IMG/VR virus record: IMGVR_UViG_3300015245_000016
Coordinates: 1 to 44,873 of that record
DNA from: a virus
Length of the DNA: 44,873 bases
Direction: 5' to 3' (one strand)
Shown here: piece by piece, positions 38,027 to 44,839 of the stretch
Position numbering within the stretch: position 1 is the stretch's first letter
Layout of the letters: every line of letters starts with the position of its first letter
Notes under the pieces: generated by a model
Databases searched by the model: none
What the model saw: the letters and a program-made list of their open reading frames with translations, nothing else
Told to the model about the DNA's origin: nothing
Program-made: the position numbers and the translations under genes

Positions 38027-38247
38027 GCCTTATCCTCCAACTCGATAACTGAATTGCACTGGGGGCAATAATCATGCCCATCATTCAAGGCCAGCTCTCC
38101 ACATTCGCAATGTGGTAGGCAATCTTCGCATCGGATCTCGGTTTGTGTCCCATGCCGATATGTATAAATAGGGCCCTGCGTCGTATCGCATACGTCACAA
38201 ATCATGTTTTCCTGGTAGATGGACGAATATATCTCTGCAGTAGCCAT
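38023..38247 (-). CDS. Double zinc-ribbon protein
   Basis: 74 aa with eight Cys in C-x2-C pairs: ICDVCD, RCEDCLPHCECGE and YCPQCNS. This can hold two zinc ions. Such proteins may bind nucleic acid or host factors. ATG 38247 overlaps the previous stop (TAATG). No specific function assigned. Confidence 0.68.
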   Translation of the reverse strand: MATAEIYSSIYQENMICDVCDTTQGPIYTYRHGTQTEIRCEDCLPHCECGELALNDGHDYCPQCNSVIELEDKA

Positions 38248-38540
38248 TAGATTAGACCCATCTTTCTCGCGTTCGGCAGAGTCTGTATCTCGTTGAAGTG
38301 CGCGATCATCTCGAATGAATCATGGTAATCATCGTATCCATTCATGCAATCCAGCATCAGATCCATGGCCCGGGAAGGTACCACCATACCGAGATTGACA
38401 GCATAATCGACTACCGCATCGATTCGTGTGGCCGCGGCGTCTAGGCAGCGTTTCTGGCCGTCCAGGTTGCGGTTCTTTGCGTGGCCTCCAGCGATCTTTA
38501 TGTCGGCTGAGGCAGAGTCTAATGTCATTGTGATTTCCAT
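38247..38540 (-). CDS. First gene of second leftward operon
   Basis: 97 aa, starting MEITMTLDSASADIKIAGGH. A helical protein (RCLDAAATRIDAVVDYAVNL). CTGGAGACACGCAA precedes ATG 38540, about 15 bases after the predicted transcription start. As the first early gene it may act against the host. Family not recognised. Confidence 0.62.
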   Translation of the reverse strand: MEITMTLDSASADIKIAGGHAKNRNLDGQKRCLDAAATRIDAVVDYAVNLGMVVPSRAMDLMLDCMNGYDDYHDSFEMIAHFNEIQTLPNARKMGLI

Positions 38541-38561
38541 TTGCGTGTCTCCAGTTCCTCA

Positions 38562-38590
38562 ACAATAGAATAGATGGAATAATAAGTCAA
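38562..38590 (-). promoter_or_regulatory. Leftward early promoter of second operon
   Basis: On the minus strand TTGACT (38590-38585), 17-base spacer, TATTGT (38567-38562). The predicted start near 38555 leaves a 15-base leader with GGAG before ATG 38540. Near-consensus, probably strong. Confidence 0.78.
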
Positions 38591-38598
38591 GTATTTAT

Positions 38599-38627
38599 TT
38601 GACAACCAAAAGGTTTCATGCCAATAT
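38599..38627 (+). promoter_or_regulatory. Rightward early promoter, predicted leaderless start
   Basis: TTGACA at 38599-38604 begins exactly 35 bases before ATG 38634. The -10 position has a weak CAATAT (38622-38627). There is no ribosome site. The layout mirrors the promoter at 4422. Confidence 0.5.
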
Positions 38628-38633
38628 CTATTC

Positions 38634-38825
38634 ATGGCTAAAAAGTACATGACTGCAGAAGAGGTTCTTGCGTATCTGGCCGAACACTATACAGCGAAAG
38701 ATCTGTCTATTGTGGCCGATATATCGACTCAACATGCTCACAGCATTATCAAGAAAGGCGTTTTCCCATCCGCCCGGGTTTTGGATATGGTTGGAATCAA
38801 TAGAATTTACGAGGTGCAGAAATGA
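38634..38825 (+). CDS. Small helix-turn-helix protein, probable regulator
   Basis: 63 aa. KDLSIVADISTQHAHSIIKK (about 22-41) reads as a helix-turn-helix, followed by VFPSARVLDMVGI. It is the first gene of the replication operon, next to divergent promoters, the position of Cro/CI-type regulators. The start lacks a ribosome site and is predicted leaderless. It may bind the promoter region itself. Its target is unknown. Confidence 0.68.
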   Translation: MAKKYMTAEEVLAYLAEHYTAKDLSIVADISTQHAHSIIKKGVFPSARVLDMVGINRIYEVQK

Positions 38826-39481
38826 GCGCAAAGATAGCAGCAAAGATGGCGGGGGCGATGAAGGAGATCGATGCTGTCACAAAGAAGGGCCGAAATGAGA
38901 ACCAGAAATATAATTACGTTCGTGCCGCCGACGTGGCGAACGAAGTCCGTACGGCTCTCGTAAACAATGGCATTGCATTCACTTACGATGTATCGGAGTG
39001 CCGTAACTGGGAGAAGGCTTCTAATAGCGGTTCGATGTTGAACTACTGCCATATCAAGGTAGATTGCCTTTTCATCGATTCAGAGTCTGGTGAGTCGGTT
39101 ACGGCCGGTGCGGTAGGCTGGGGTATGGATTCAGGCGACAAGGCTCCTTATAAGGCTATGACAGGCGCACTGAAGTACATCATGCGTATGACGTTCCTTA
39201 TTCCTGATGAGAGCGATCCTGAGAATGAGAAGGAAGAGTCTCCGAAGATGCAGATTGTCAAGCCACAGCCACCACCTCCAAAAAATCTCAAGGCTGCGTT
39301 GACCGAGAGCAACCAATTCATAACCGAGGAACAACGTCTTTACTTCATCGAAGTTGCGACGAGGCGTGGAAGAACAAAACAAGATATTGTAGCTGCACTT
39401 AAGGCTGCTGGCATTTCTAAGACGGATCAAATACCGTCTGAAAGCTATGAGTCTTGGATAAGTTGGACCGATGCTAATTGA
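38822..39481 (+). CDS. erf: ERF-family single-strand annealing recombinase
   Basis: 219 aa. The ERF core is clear: KKGRNENQKYNYVRAADVAN (21-40) and GMDSGDKAPYKAMTGALKY (101-119). These proteins anneal complementary DNA, for recombination and circularisation of phage genomes. GAGGTGCAGAA precedes the ATG, which overlaps the previous stop. It pairs with the nuclease gene directly downstream. Confidence 0.92.
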   Translation: MSAKIAAKMAGAMKEIDAVTKKGRNENQKYNYVRAADVANEVRTALVNNGIAFTYDVSECRNWEKASNSGSMLNYCHIKVDCLFIDSESGESVTAGAVGWGMDSGDKAPYKAMTGALKYIMRMTFLIPDESDPENEKEESPKMQIVKPQPPPPKNLKAALTESNQFITEEQRLYFIEVATRRGRTKQDIVAALKAAGISKTDQIPSESYESWISWTDAN

Positions 39482-40208
39482 ACATGAGTTCTTCGAAGAT
39501 ACACACGAATACATCGTTCCAGGCCGACAAGTTATATCGACCTCGGATGTTATTCAACTCGCTGGCCTATCTAACTTCGATGGCATACCTAAAGCAGTGC
39601 TCGACAATGCGCGGTGGAGGGGACAACAGGTGGATACCGCAATCAAAGGGTACGAAACTATGCTGCGAGATCACAACGAAGAGGCAGCATTGGATTGGAT
39701 CTACGATCAGATGGAGGGCGACTTAGCAGAAATACGTTTGCAATTTGAGGCTTATCGAGGATGGAAACATAGCGTTGGATTCGAACCGATATTTCCTATC
39801 GATCAGAGTCTTGTATATGAGGTAATGAACGGCCGAGTTTATATTGGAGCAACGCCAGATCTAAGAGGATTCATGATCCAATGCGGACGACGTATTCCTG
39901 TAGTTATTGATATAAAATGTACCTCTCGACTATATGGCATCAAGTTGAAGGAGAAGAAGATAGCTTGGAATATGCAACTGGAGTCTTATCTTATGGCTTC
40001 GGATATGGATGATAAGTTGCAAGAGATAGCTCCTAGCTGGCTTATCGAAGCAGAGAGGAAGATTCTTCAGCTCAATCCTTCCTTCAAGGACGTCGGATAC
40101 TTCCAGCATGATTTCGATACTGAAGACTGGGATCGATATGAATGGATCGGCCTAGCACTAAACGCACAAAGTAAAATAGACGCCGGTATTTTGCCGGAAC
40201 GGAGATAG
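39471..40208 (+). CDS. PD-(D/E)XK exonuclease-like protein
   Basis: 245 aa. GATPDLRG (126-133) and VVIDIKCTS (144-152) supply the D and D-x-K of a RecB/YqaJ-like nuclease core, followed by NMQLESYLM (167-175) with the family's Q-x-x-x-Y motif. It likely makes the single-stranded ends annealed by ERF, like a lambda Exo/Beta pair. It overlaps the ERF gene by 11 bases. Confidence 0.82.
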   Translation: MLIEHEFFEDTHEYIVPGRQVISTSDVIQLAGLSNFDGIPKAVLDNARWRGQQVDTAIKGYETMLRDHNEEAALDWIYDQMEGDLAEIRLQFEAYRGWKHSVGFEPIFPIDQSLVYEVMNGRVYIGATPDLRGFMIQCGRRIPVVIDIKCTSRLYGIKLKEKKIAWNMQLESYLMASDMDDKLQEIAPSWLIEAERKILQLNPSFKDVGYFQHDFDTEDWDRYEWIGLALNAQSKIDAGILPERR

Positions 40209-40210
40209 AT

Positions 40211-40522
40211 ATGAACGAAGTAAAGTTGTCAGGCGAAATATACAGTGACATCAAAAAGGGAACGGCCAAAGACGGCTCTACCTGGTCAGCATTCAAGCTG
40301 AAAGTCATGAACGGCAAATACTACAGTCTTATCCCGATCTACGCTCCTGGGGTAAACCTGAATGCAAACAAGGGAGATTCTGTATCGGTAAAAGGCGAGT
40401 TAGTCGAGCAGTATCGGGCTAATAAGTCAGATCCTGTCCAGTTTCAGGTAAAGATTCATGGATGGGAAGAAAATTCACGCGGCACTAACCCAGAGATTGA
40501 CGACATCGATCTCGCATTTTGA
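40211..40522 (+). CDS. ssb: Short OB-fold single-stranded DNA-binding protein
   Basis: 103 aa. MNEVKLSGEIYSDIKKGTAK, KDGSTWSAFKLKV and SVSVKGELVEQYR fit the strands of a compact OB fold. The C-terminus ends DDIDLAF, echoing the bacterial SSB tail DDDIPF that recruits repair and replication proteins. Context among recombination genes supports the call. Shorter than host SSB (about 170 aa). Confidence 0.75.
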   Translation: MNEVKLSGEIYSDIKKGTAKDGSTWSAFKLKVMNGKYYSLIPIYAPGVNLNANKGDSVSVKGELVEQYRANKSDPVQFQVKIHGWEENSRGTNPEIDDIDLAF

Positions 40523-40574
40523 GCAAGCAGCCGAACAGCCAGACGATGAGATATGGGAAAGTGGGAGAGAGTGA
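40458..40574 (+). CDS. Possible overlapping 38-aa microprotein
   Basis: The frame starts at ATG 40458 inside the SSB gene (MDGKKIHAALTQRLTTSISH) and ends in TGATG with the next gene at 40574. It fills the 51-base gap after the SSB gene. AGGTAAAG lies upstream. Support is limited to the end-to-end coupling. Confidence 0.3.
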   Translation: MDGKKIHAALTQRLTTSISHFEQAAEQPDDEIWESGRE

Positions 40575-40834
40575 TGAAAGAAAACTTTGACGAGAAATGG
40601 AGCTATCTAATGGCAGCAAGGACGAGAATAATGGATATTCCGAAGCAAGATGAAGAACAGAATCTCAGATGCGCCGAGGATTTAGTGCGGTACATGGGAA
40701 AGAAATTTTATCCTGAGATTGCACAATTTAGACCTTTATCGGGTGATATGTTTGGTCTGTTATCCCAGATATCCAACATGGTTATTCGGCTGCGGAGAGA
40801 GCTCACTGTTGAGCCTCCAAAGGGAGGATTCTAA
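40574..40834 (+). CDS. Small helical hypothetical protein
   Basis: 86 aa, starting MKENFDEKWSYLMAARTRIM. ATG 40574 is preferred over 40553 because GGGAGAG lies 5 bases upstream. All-helical composition. Its stop overlaps the next ATG (TAATG). Function unknown. Confidence 0.6.
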   Translation: MKENFDEKWSYLMAARTRIMDIPKQDEEQNLRCAEDLVRYMGKKFYPEIAQFRPLSGDMFGLLSQISNMVIRLRRELTVEPPKGGF

Positions 40835-41028
40835 TGGCCGGTGAAGCGATACTGCCTGAAAAGGTATCCGATAGGCACTGTGTCCTCTGTGGACATCCAC
40901 AATACGGCCACGAAGATTACCTAGGTAAATGCACTACGAGGACAACGCAATATGATAGTGACCATAAACAGATACTCCCGTCTGTGAAATGTGGGTGTCC
41001 CATGTTTTCTAGTAAGAAGGATGCATGA
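40834..41028 (+). CDS. Small zinc-binding protein
   Basis: 64 aa. HCVLCGHPQYGH, then GKCT and CGCPMF provide five Cys and several His for a zinc site. AAGGGAGGATT is the ribosome site. First of two zinc microproteins in tandem. Unknown role. Confidence 0.62.
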   Translation: MAGEAILPEKVSDRHCVLCGHPQYGHEDYLGKCTTRTTQYDSDHKQILPSVKCGCPMFSSKKDA

Positions 41029-41204
41029 GCATATTCAAGAAATGTATTGTTTGCAGAGTTAATCCTCCAACCGTTCCTGATCGAGGAAAGATGGGTAAAC
41101 CTATAAAGAGAATTTGCCTGCAATGCCATGCGAAACGGTTGTTAGGCGATCTCGATCATTGCATCCAGTTAGAAACGGAAAGAAGGTTACGAAATGAACG
41201 GTAA
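41025..41204 (+). CDS. Zinc-ribbon microprotein
   Basis: 59 aa, starting MSIFKKCIVCRVNPPTVPDR. Two C-x2-C knuckles, CIVC (7-10) and CLQC (37-40), separated by a basic linker, form a zinc ribbon. Basic C-terminus. ATG overlaps the previous stop (ATGA). May bind nucleic acid. Confidence 0.58.
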   Translation: MSIFKKCIVCRVNPPTVPDRGKMGKPIKRICLQCHAKRLLGDLDHCIQLETERRLRNER

Positions 41205-41364
41205 TGAGATGAAGGAGTTTGAAGTGAGGATCTGGCAGCAATTCTTTATTTCTGCATTAGGTGGTAGATCGTCTATTCGGGGGAATAGCAAAGATTGTGT
41301 CGTGGCTGCGATGATGGATGCAGACGAGTCCATTATTCAGCTTCGAAAGAGAAATCTTTTATGA
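41194..41364 (+). CDS. Small helical hypothetical protein
   Basis: 56 aa, starting MNGNEMKEFEVRIWQQFFIS. It overlaps the previous gene by 11 bases and the next by four (ATGA). AAGG lies before the ATG. Two amphipathic helices predicted. Function unknown. Confidence 0.5.
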   Translation: MNGNEMKEFEVRIWQQFFISALGGRSSIRGNSKDCVVAAMMDADESIIQLRKRNLL

Positions 41365-41708
41365 CAATTCCTAGCTACCGCAAGTACTCAAACAAGAAAG
41401 TAGTCACTGAATCCGGCATCAAGTACGACAGCAAGCGCGAGGCGAGGCGTGGGGCCGAATTGGAGTTGCTTGAGAAAATTGGGGCTATTAGTGACTTGCG
41501 GCGACAAGTAAGTTATGAATTGATTCCCAAACAAGACGGTGAGCGATCTGTTTCCTATAAAGCTGATTTCAGATATGTCGAGATCGGGCAAGATGGACAT
41601 CCTATACGAGAGTGTATAGAAGACGTTAAAGGTGTCCGCACACCTGAATACATCATCAAGCGCAAACTCATGAAGTACGTGCATGGGATAACCATTAATG
41701 AGGTATAG
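41361..41708 (+). CDS. DUF1064-type PD-(D/E)XK nuclease
   Basis: 115 aa. YRKYSNKKVVTESGIKYDSK, REARRGAELELLEKIG, YKADFRYVE and CIEDVKGVRTPEYIIKRK follow the DUF1064 pattern closely, with Glu27, Asp69 and E87-D-V-K90 as candidate catalytic residues. This family is thought to resolve or nick branched phage DNA, like RusA. ATG 41361 (ATGA overlap) replaces a TTG start upstream. Confidence 0.85.
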   Translation: MTIPSYRKYSNKKVVTESGIKYDSKREARRGAELELLEKIGAISDLRRQVSYELIPKQDGERSVSYKADFRYVEIGQDGHPIRECIEDVKGVRTPEYIIKRKLMKYVHGITINEV

Positions 41709-41746
41709 AATAGTCTCGTAACAACTACTTACGCAGGAGATGAACA

Positions 41747-42028
41747 ATGGCAAATATCAGTTGGAGAAACTCGAAGATCGTCTATTACGGCCCTAACGAA
41801 TGTCTGAATTGTGGCACTGCTATCGCAAAGATGGGCGCCGAGTGGGGCTCTAATGCTTTCACCTATCCCAAAGGACCAATATATCCAAACACTGAATGGC
41901 ATCCCCACGTATGCGATCCTGTGCGCGTATATCATTGGTCGCAGGTTAGGCCATCCGATGGTATCTCCAGGACATGTATCAATGGAGATATTTACGATAT
42001 GGAAAACGATTACCCAACTCCTGAATAG
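41747..42028 (+). CDS. Small Cys/His-containing protein
   Basis: 93 aa, starting MANISWRNSKIVYYGPNECL. CLNCG with later H-P-H-V-C suggests one zinc site (C19, C22, H54, C56 approximately). Trp/Tyr rich. CAGGAGATGAAC precedes the ATG. Last gene before the structured 197-bp spacer. Confidence 0.62.
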   Translation: MANISWRNSKIVYYGPNECLNCGTAIAKMGAEWGSNAFTYPKGPIYPNTEWHPHVCDPVRVYHWSQVRPSDGISRTCINGDIYDMENDYPTPE

Positions 42029-42061
42029 TTATTTAGGCATGTAGTACTTTCGTAACTTGTG

Positions 42062-42092
42062 ACCGATACATAACACTTGTGTTGGTATCGGT
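42062..42092. promoter_or_regulatory. Nested hairpin overlapping a candidate promoter
   Basis: ACCGATAC (42062-42069) pairs with GTATCGGT (42085-42092), enclosing AACAC/GTGTT (42072-42083). TTGTGT (42077-42082), 17-base spacer, TATAAC (42100-42105) is a candidate promoter whose -35 lies in the hairpin. A second stem AATGTAG/CTACATT (42110-42137) follows the predicted start. Terminator use for the upstream gene is possible, but there is no T-run. Confidence 0.45.
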
Positions 42093-42173
42093 TGTGTAAT
42101 ATAACTAGCAATGTAGAAACCTCTCCAGGACTACATTTGACGGCAAACATTTAGGTAGCTCCTAGATGCAGTG

Positions 42174-42213
42174 GCCGAGGGACTGATAGACCTCGGCCTG
42201 CCTTCACTATCAG
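42174..42213 (+). promoter_or_regulatory. H-type pseudoknot at a ribosome site
   Basis: Stem 1 is GCCGAGG (42174-42180) with CCTCGGC (42191-42197). Its loop carries CTGATAG (42183-42189), which is complementary to CTATCAG (42207-42213) downstream. Loop lengths (2, 1 and 9 bases) fit a classical H-type pseudoknot with two 7-bp stems. Stem 2 ends on the first base of GGAAGGAAG, the ribosome site of the gene at 42226. Similar leader pseudoknots control T4 gene 32. Confidence 0.6.
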
Positions 42214-42225
42214 GAAGGAAGTAAG

Positions 42226-42615
42226 ATGAAGGAACTTTATTCACGAATCGCCAACTCGACACCTATAGATAGAACAGCGGCTCAAGTTGTTCAAAAAGGC
42301 GTCCATTATGATCCCACGCATGAAGATGTTAGGTGGTTCTCGGAATTACCTCCATGCGGAAACCCTCCCCACGGAATTCCAAACTATATCGGCATAAAGG
42401 CCGGATATTTGACCGTTATTGGATACTCTAACCGCGAAGGGGCTAAATGGGTATGTCGCTGTGTTTGCGGTCGATATGAGCATAGAAACGCTAAGTCACT
42501 GAAGAAGAACAAGCACTCCGAATATGGTCAATCGTGTACCGTTTGCAATAATACGCAGCGTGTTCGTGAAGGAAACAAGTCTTCTCTTCTGCATAAGGCG
42601 GCGAAGAATGGCTAA
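42226..42615 (+). CDS. Zinc-binding protein related to HNH-associated domains
   Basis: 129 aa. IGIKAGYLTVIGYSNREGAK, WVCRCVCGRYE and KHSEYGQSCTVCNN follow the pattern G-x-L-T-V-I-G...W-x-C-x-C-x-C-G...S-C seen in many phage zinc proteins, often attached to HNH or AP2 homing endonucleases. No HNH residues follow, so it may be a DNA-binding remnant or regulator. The pseudoknot at 42174 sits on its ribosome site. Confidence 0.68.
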   Translation: MKELYSRIANSTPIDRTAAQVVQKGVHYDPTHEDVRWFSELPPCGNPPHGIPNYIGIKAGYLTVIGYSNREGAKWVCRCVCGRYEHRNAKSLKKNKHSEYGQSCTVCNNTQRVREGNKSSLLHKAAKNG

Positions 42616-43342
42616 TTCGTGGTTCAGGTTCCATAATGAGTTTTCTAGCGACCCAAAAGTACAGATGATGTCTGAGGTCATGCAACGCCGACTAGTGATG
42701 GTCTTCTGTCTTCGATCAGGAAACGTTCTTGAAACGTTACATGAAACAGAAATAGCGTTTCATCTTCGTATCTCAGATCCAGAATTAGCTGAGACTAAGG
42801 CCTTATTCCTTGCTAAGGAGTTCATCGATGAGGATTGGAATGTATTGAATTGGAATCGCAGGCAATACCTTTCAGATTCGTCCACAGAGCGAGTTCGTGA
42901 ATATAGACAGCGCATGAAACAGGATGAAACGTTTCAGAAACATGATGAAACCGTTTCAGTAACGCCTGTAACGGAAGATGAAACGGCCCCAGAACAGAAC
43001 AGAACAGAACATAAAAAGAATTGGTCGACGCAAGACGTCGAATCGATCTATCTTGCCTATCCTCGTCGCGTAGCTCCAGATCCTGCTAAGAAGGCAATAG
43101 AGAAGAGTCTGAAGAAGATACATGCGAGGGGAGAAGAAAGCCCCGCAGTATTTCTCATGGATAGAGTTGTTTCTTTCTCCAAGCAGGTTCAGCGCGATGG
43201 GACAGAGATGAAATATATCAAGATGCCTCAAGGTTGGTTCAATGAGGGTCGCTATGACAATGACGAGCTAACCTTTAGCTCAAACGGACACGAACCAAGA
43301 CCGCGCACAATCGCGGAGAAGATGGCGGCACAGAATGGCTAG
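42608..43342 (+). CDS. Replication initiator / helicase-loader protein
   Basis: 244 aa, starting MANSWFRFHNEFSSDPKVQM. The N-terminus (1-90) resembles winged-helix domains of phage replisome organisers (W-F-R-x-Y/H-x-E-x-x-x-D-P-K). A linker with repeated DET residues follows. The C-terminal YLAYPRRVAPDPAKKAIEKS matches the Y-P-R-K-x-x-x-x-x-A-x-K-A domain common in such proteins. The gene sits directly before dnaB, as in lambda O-P or P22 18-12 arrangements, and its DNA carries iteron-like repeats. Confidence 0.82.
   Translation: MANSWFRFHNEFSSDPKVQMMSEVMQRRLVMVFCLRSGNVLETLHETEIAFHLRISDPELAETKALFLAKEFIDEDWNVLNWNRRQYLSDSSTERVREYRQRMKQDETFQKHDETVSVTPVTEDETAPEQNRTEHKKNWSTQDVESIYLAYPRRVAPDPAKKAIEKSLKKIHARGEESPAVFLMDRVVSFSKQVQRDGTEMKYIKMPQGWFNEGRYDNDELTFSSNGHEPRPRTIAEKMAAQNG
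42720..42761. repeat. Origin-like repeat cluster A
   Basis: GAAACGTT occurs at 42720-42727 and 42731-42738, GAAACAG at 42743, and the inverse GCGTTTC at 42755-42761, inside the initiator gene. Confidence 0.55.
42913..42986. repeat. Origin-like repeat cluster B (iterons)
   Basis: ATGAAAC recurs with starts at about 42914, 42924, 42945 and 42978, two of them within palindromes GAAACGTTTC (42926-42935) and GAAACCGTTTC (42947-42957). Direct spacing of two copies is 21 bp, two helical turns. Four AGAAC units follow at 42991-43010. An origin inside the initiator gene is known for lambda and relatives; here it is inferred. Confidence 0.55.
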
Positions 43343-44657
43343 TTTCGCAAGCATCATCGAACAGCAAGGTCTACCAGCATCGGTTCACACGGAGCGCGTC
43401 ATCCTTGGAAGCTGCCTGTCTGACGCACAGGCTGTACAGGACGCATCCGCAGGGCTTGAAGTGGATGATCTATCATTGGACTCTCACCGACGCCTCTACG
43501 GTGCCATTCTGTCTCTTTTCGATGCAGGGACGCCAGTTGATCTAGTAACCGTCTCGAACTACCTCCGAAAGCGTGGAGAATTGCAGGCTATCGGCGGGAT
43601 GGAATATATTTCCCATCTTACTGAATCATTACCTCGTTATCTTGCAATGGGAAACTACATACGCATCGTCAAGGACAAGTCTGTTCTCCGCAGCATGATG
43701 AGTTTGGCAGAGGAAATAGGAAAGCGGTGCATAGATGAATCCGAGATTGCCGGTGATCTGATTGCCGAGTTCGCATCCAAGCTTGGACGTATCGAGGCTG
43801 GTTCATCGCCATCGAACTATTCACCGATCTGCGATCATGTAATTGCTCTGACCGAGACAATGAGGACGCAGCGCAACCGAAAACAGGATCTACTCGGCAT
43901 TACGACCGGAGTTGAGCCCCTAGACGAAGTTACCGGTGGTTACCATGACGGGGAGTTGACATACATTGGAGCTGCTCCAGGACAAGGTAAGACATCCGAG
44001 ATTATAGGATCTTGCTATGCTGCATCCTCAACTGGAACTAAGTGCGGAATTATCTCTCTTGAGATGCGCACCTCGGCGATCCTTCGGCGTCTAGCCATCC
44101 TTCACAGCAAGCTAAAGCCTCATCTTATTCGTGATCCCAAGCTGATGAATGAGATGGACTTCCGGTTTGCACTTGACCGCATCATCGATCTTGGGAATCT
44201 TCCAGTCTTCGCTTGCGACCAATCCTATCTACGGCCCCACGAGATTCGCTCCATTGCTCGGCGCATGGTAGAGAACGATGGCGTGCAGATCCTCTATGTG
44301 GATTTCGTGCAGATCATTGCCGGACAGGGTAAGACGGAGCGCGAGGCAATAAATCAAGCATCGGCAGCTCTCCGCGACATTGCCAAGATTCACAACATCC
44401 CTGTGATCGCGGCCAGCCAGCTTACTAGGCGCGATGGAGATATGAATCGTCGACCGACCATGCGCGATCTTCGTGAGTCTGGAAACCTTGAACAGGATGC
44501 CCACAATGTGCATCTTGTTTATAGACCAAAAGATACAAAGACTGGCGAGGACACCTACGAGGACGAAATCATTGTGGGTAAGGCTCGAGAGGGTATGGTT
44601 GGGCCAGTAGCGGTTCGATACGACGACACAACACTTACATTCAAGAGGAGAAGCTGA
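43335..44657 (+). CDS. dnaB: Replicative DNA helicase, DnaB family
   Basis: 440 aa, full length. The N-terminal helical domain (15-105: LPASVHTERVILGSCLSD and on) is followed by the RecA-like motor: Walker A GAAPGQGKT (212-220), ISLEM (240-244), Walker B ILYVDFVQ (319-326) and the arginine-rich C-terminus with RESGNLEQDA. It unwinds phage DNA ahead of host polymerase, loaded by the upstream initiator. The two genes overlap by eight bases. Confidence 0.95.
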   Translation: MASFASIIEQQGLPASVHTERVILGSCLSDAQAVQDASAGLEVDDLSLDSHRRLYGAILSLFDAGTPVDLVTVSNYLRKRGELQAIGGMEYISHLTESLPRYLAMGNYIRIVKDKSVLRSMMSLAEEIGKRCIDESEIAGDLIAEFASKLGRIEAGSSPSNYSPICDHVIALTETMRTQRNRKQDLLGITTGVEPLDEVTGGYHDGELTYIGAAPGQGKTSEIIGSCYAASSTGTKCGIISLEMRTSAILRRLAILHSKLKPHLIRDPKLMNEMDFRFALDRIIDLGNLPVFACDQSYLRPHEIRSIARRMVENDGVQILYVDFVQIIAGQGKTEREAINQASAALRDIAKIHNIPVIAASQLTRRDGDMNRRPTMRDLRESGNLEQDAHNVHLVYRPKDTKTGEDTYEDEIIVGKAREGMVGPVAVRYDDTTLTFKRRS

Positions 44658-44839
44658 TGCTAGACGAAATATGGATGATACAAGCGAAGATGGGGAAAAG
44701 GACTTGGATGGTATTCGGATCTTCCCAGTTACCCGTATGCGATGAAGAGGAAGCGCAGAGATTGTGCAATATGTGGAAAGAATCTGCAGTAGTACCCACA
44801 GAATATAAACCTGTTAAATATTACCTTGCGAGTAAATAG
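44657..44839 (+). CDS. Small hypothetical protein
   Basis: 60 aa, starting MLDEIWMIQAKMGKRTWMVF in a TGATG overlap with dnaB. The ending EYKPVKYYLASK and a central EAQRLCNMWK recall the 78-aa gene at 37432. The gene is complete across the contig end, and its stop recurs at 41-43. Function unknown. Confidence 0.65.
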   Translation: MLDEIWMIQAKMGKRTWMVFGSSQLPVCDEEEAQRLCNMWKESAVVPTEYKPVKYYLASK

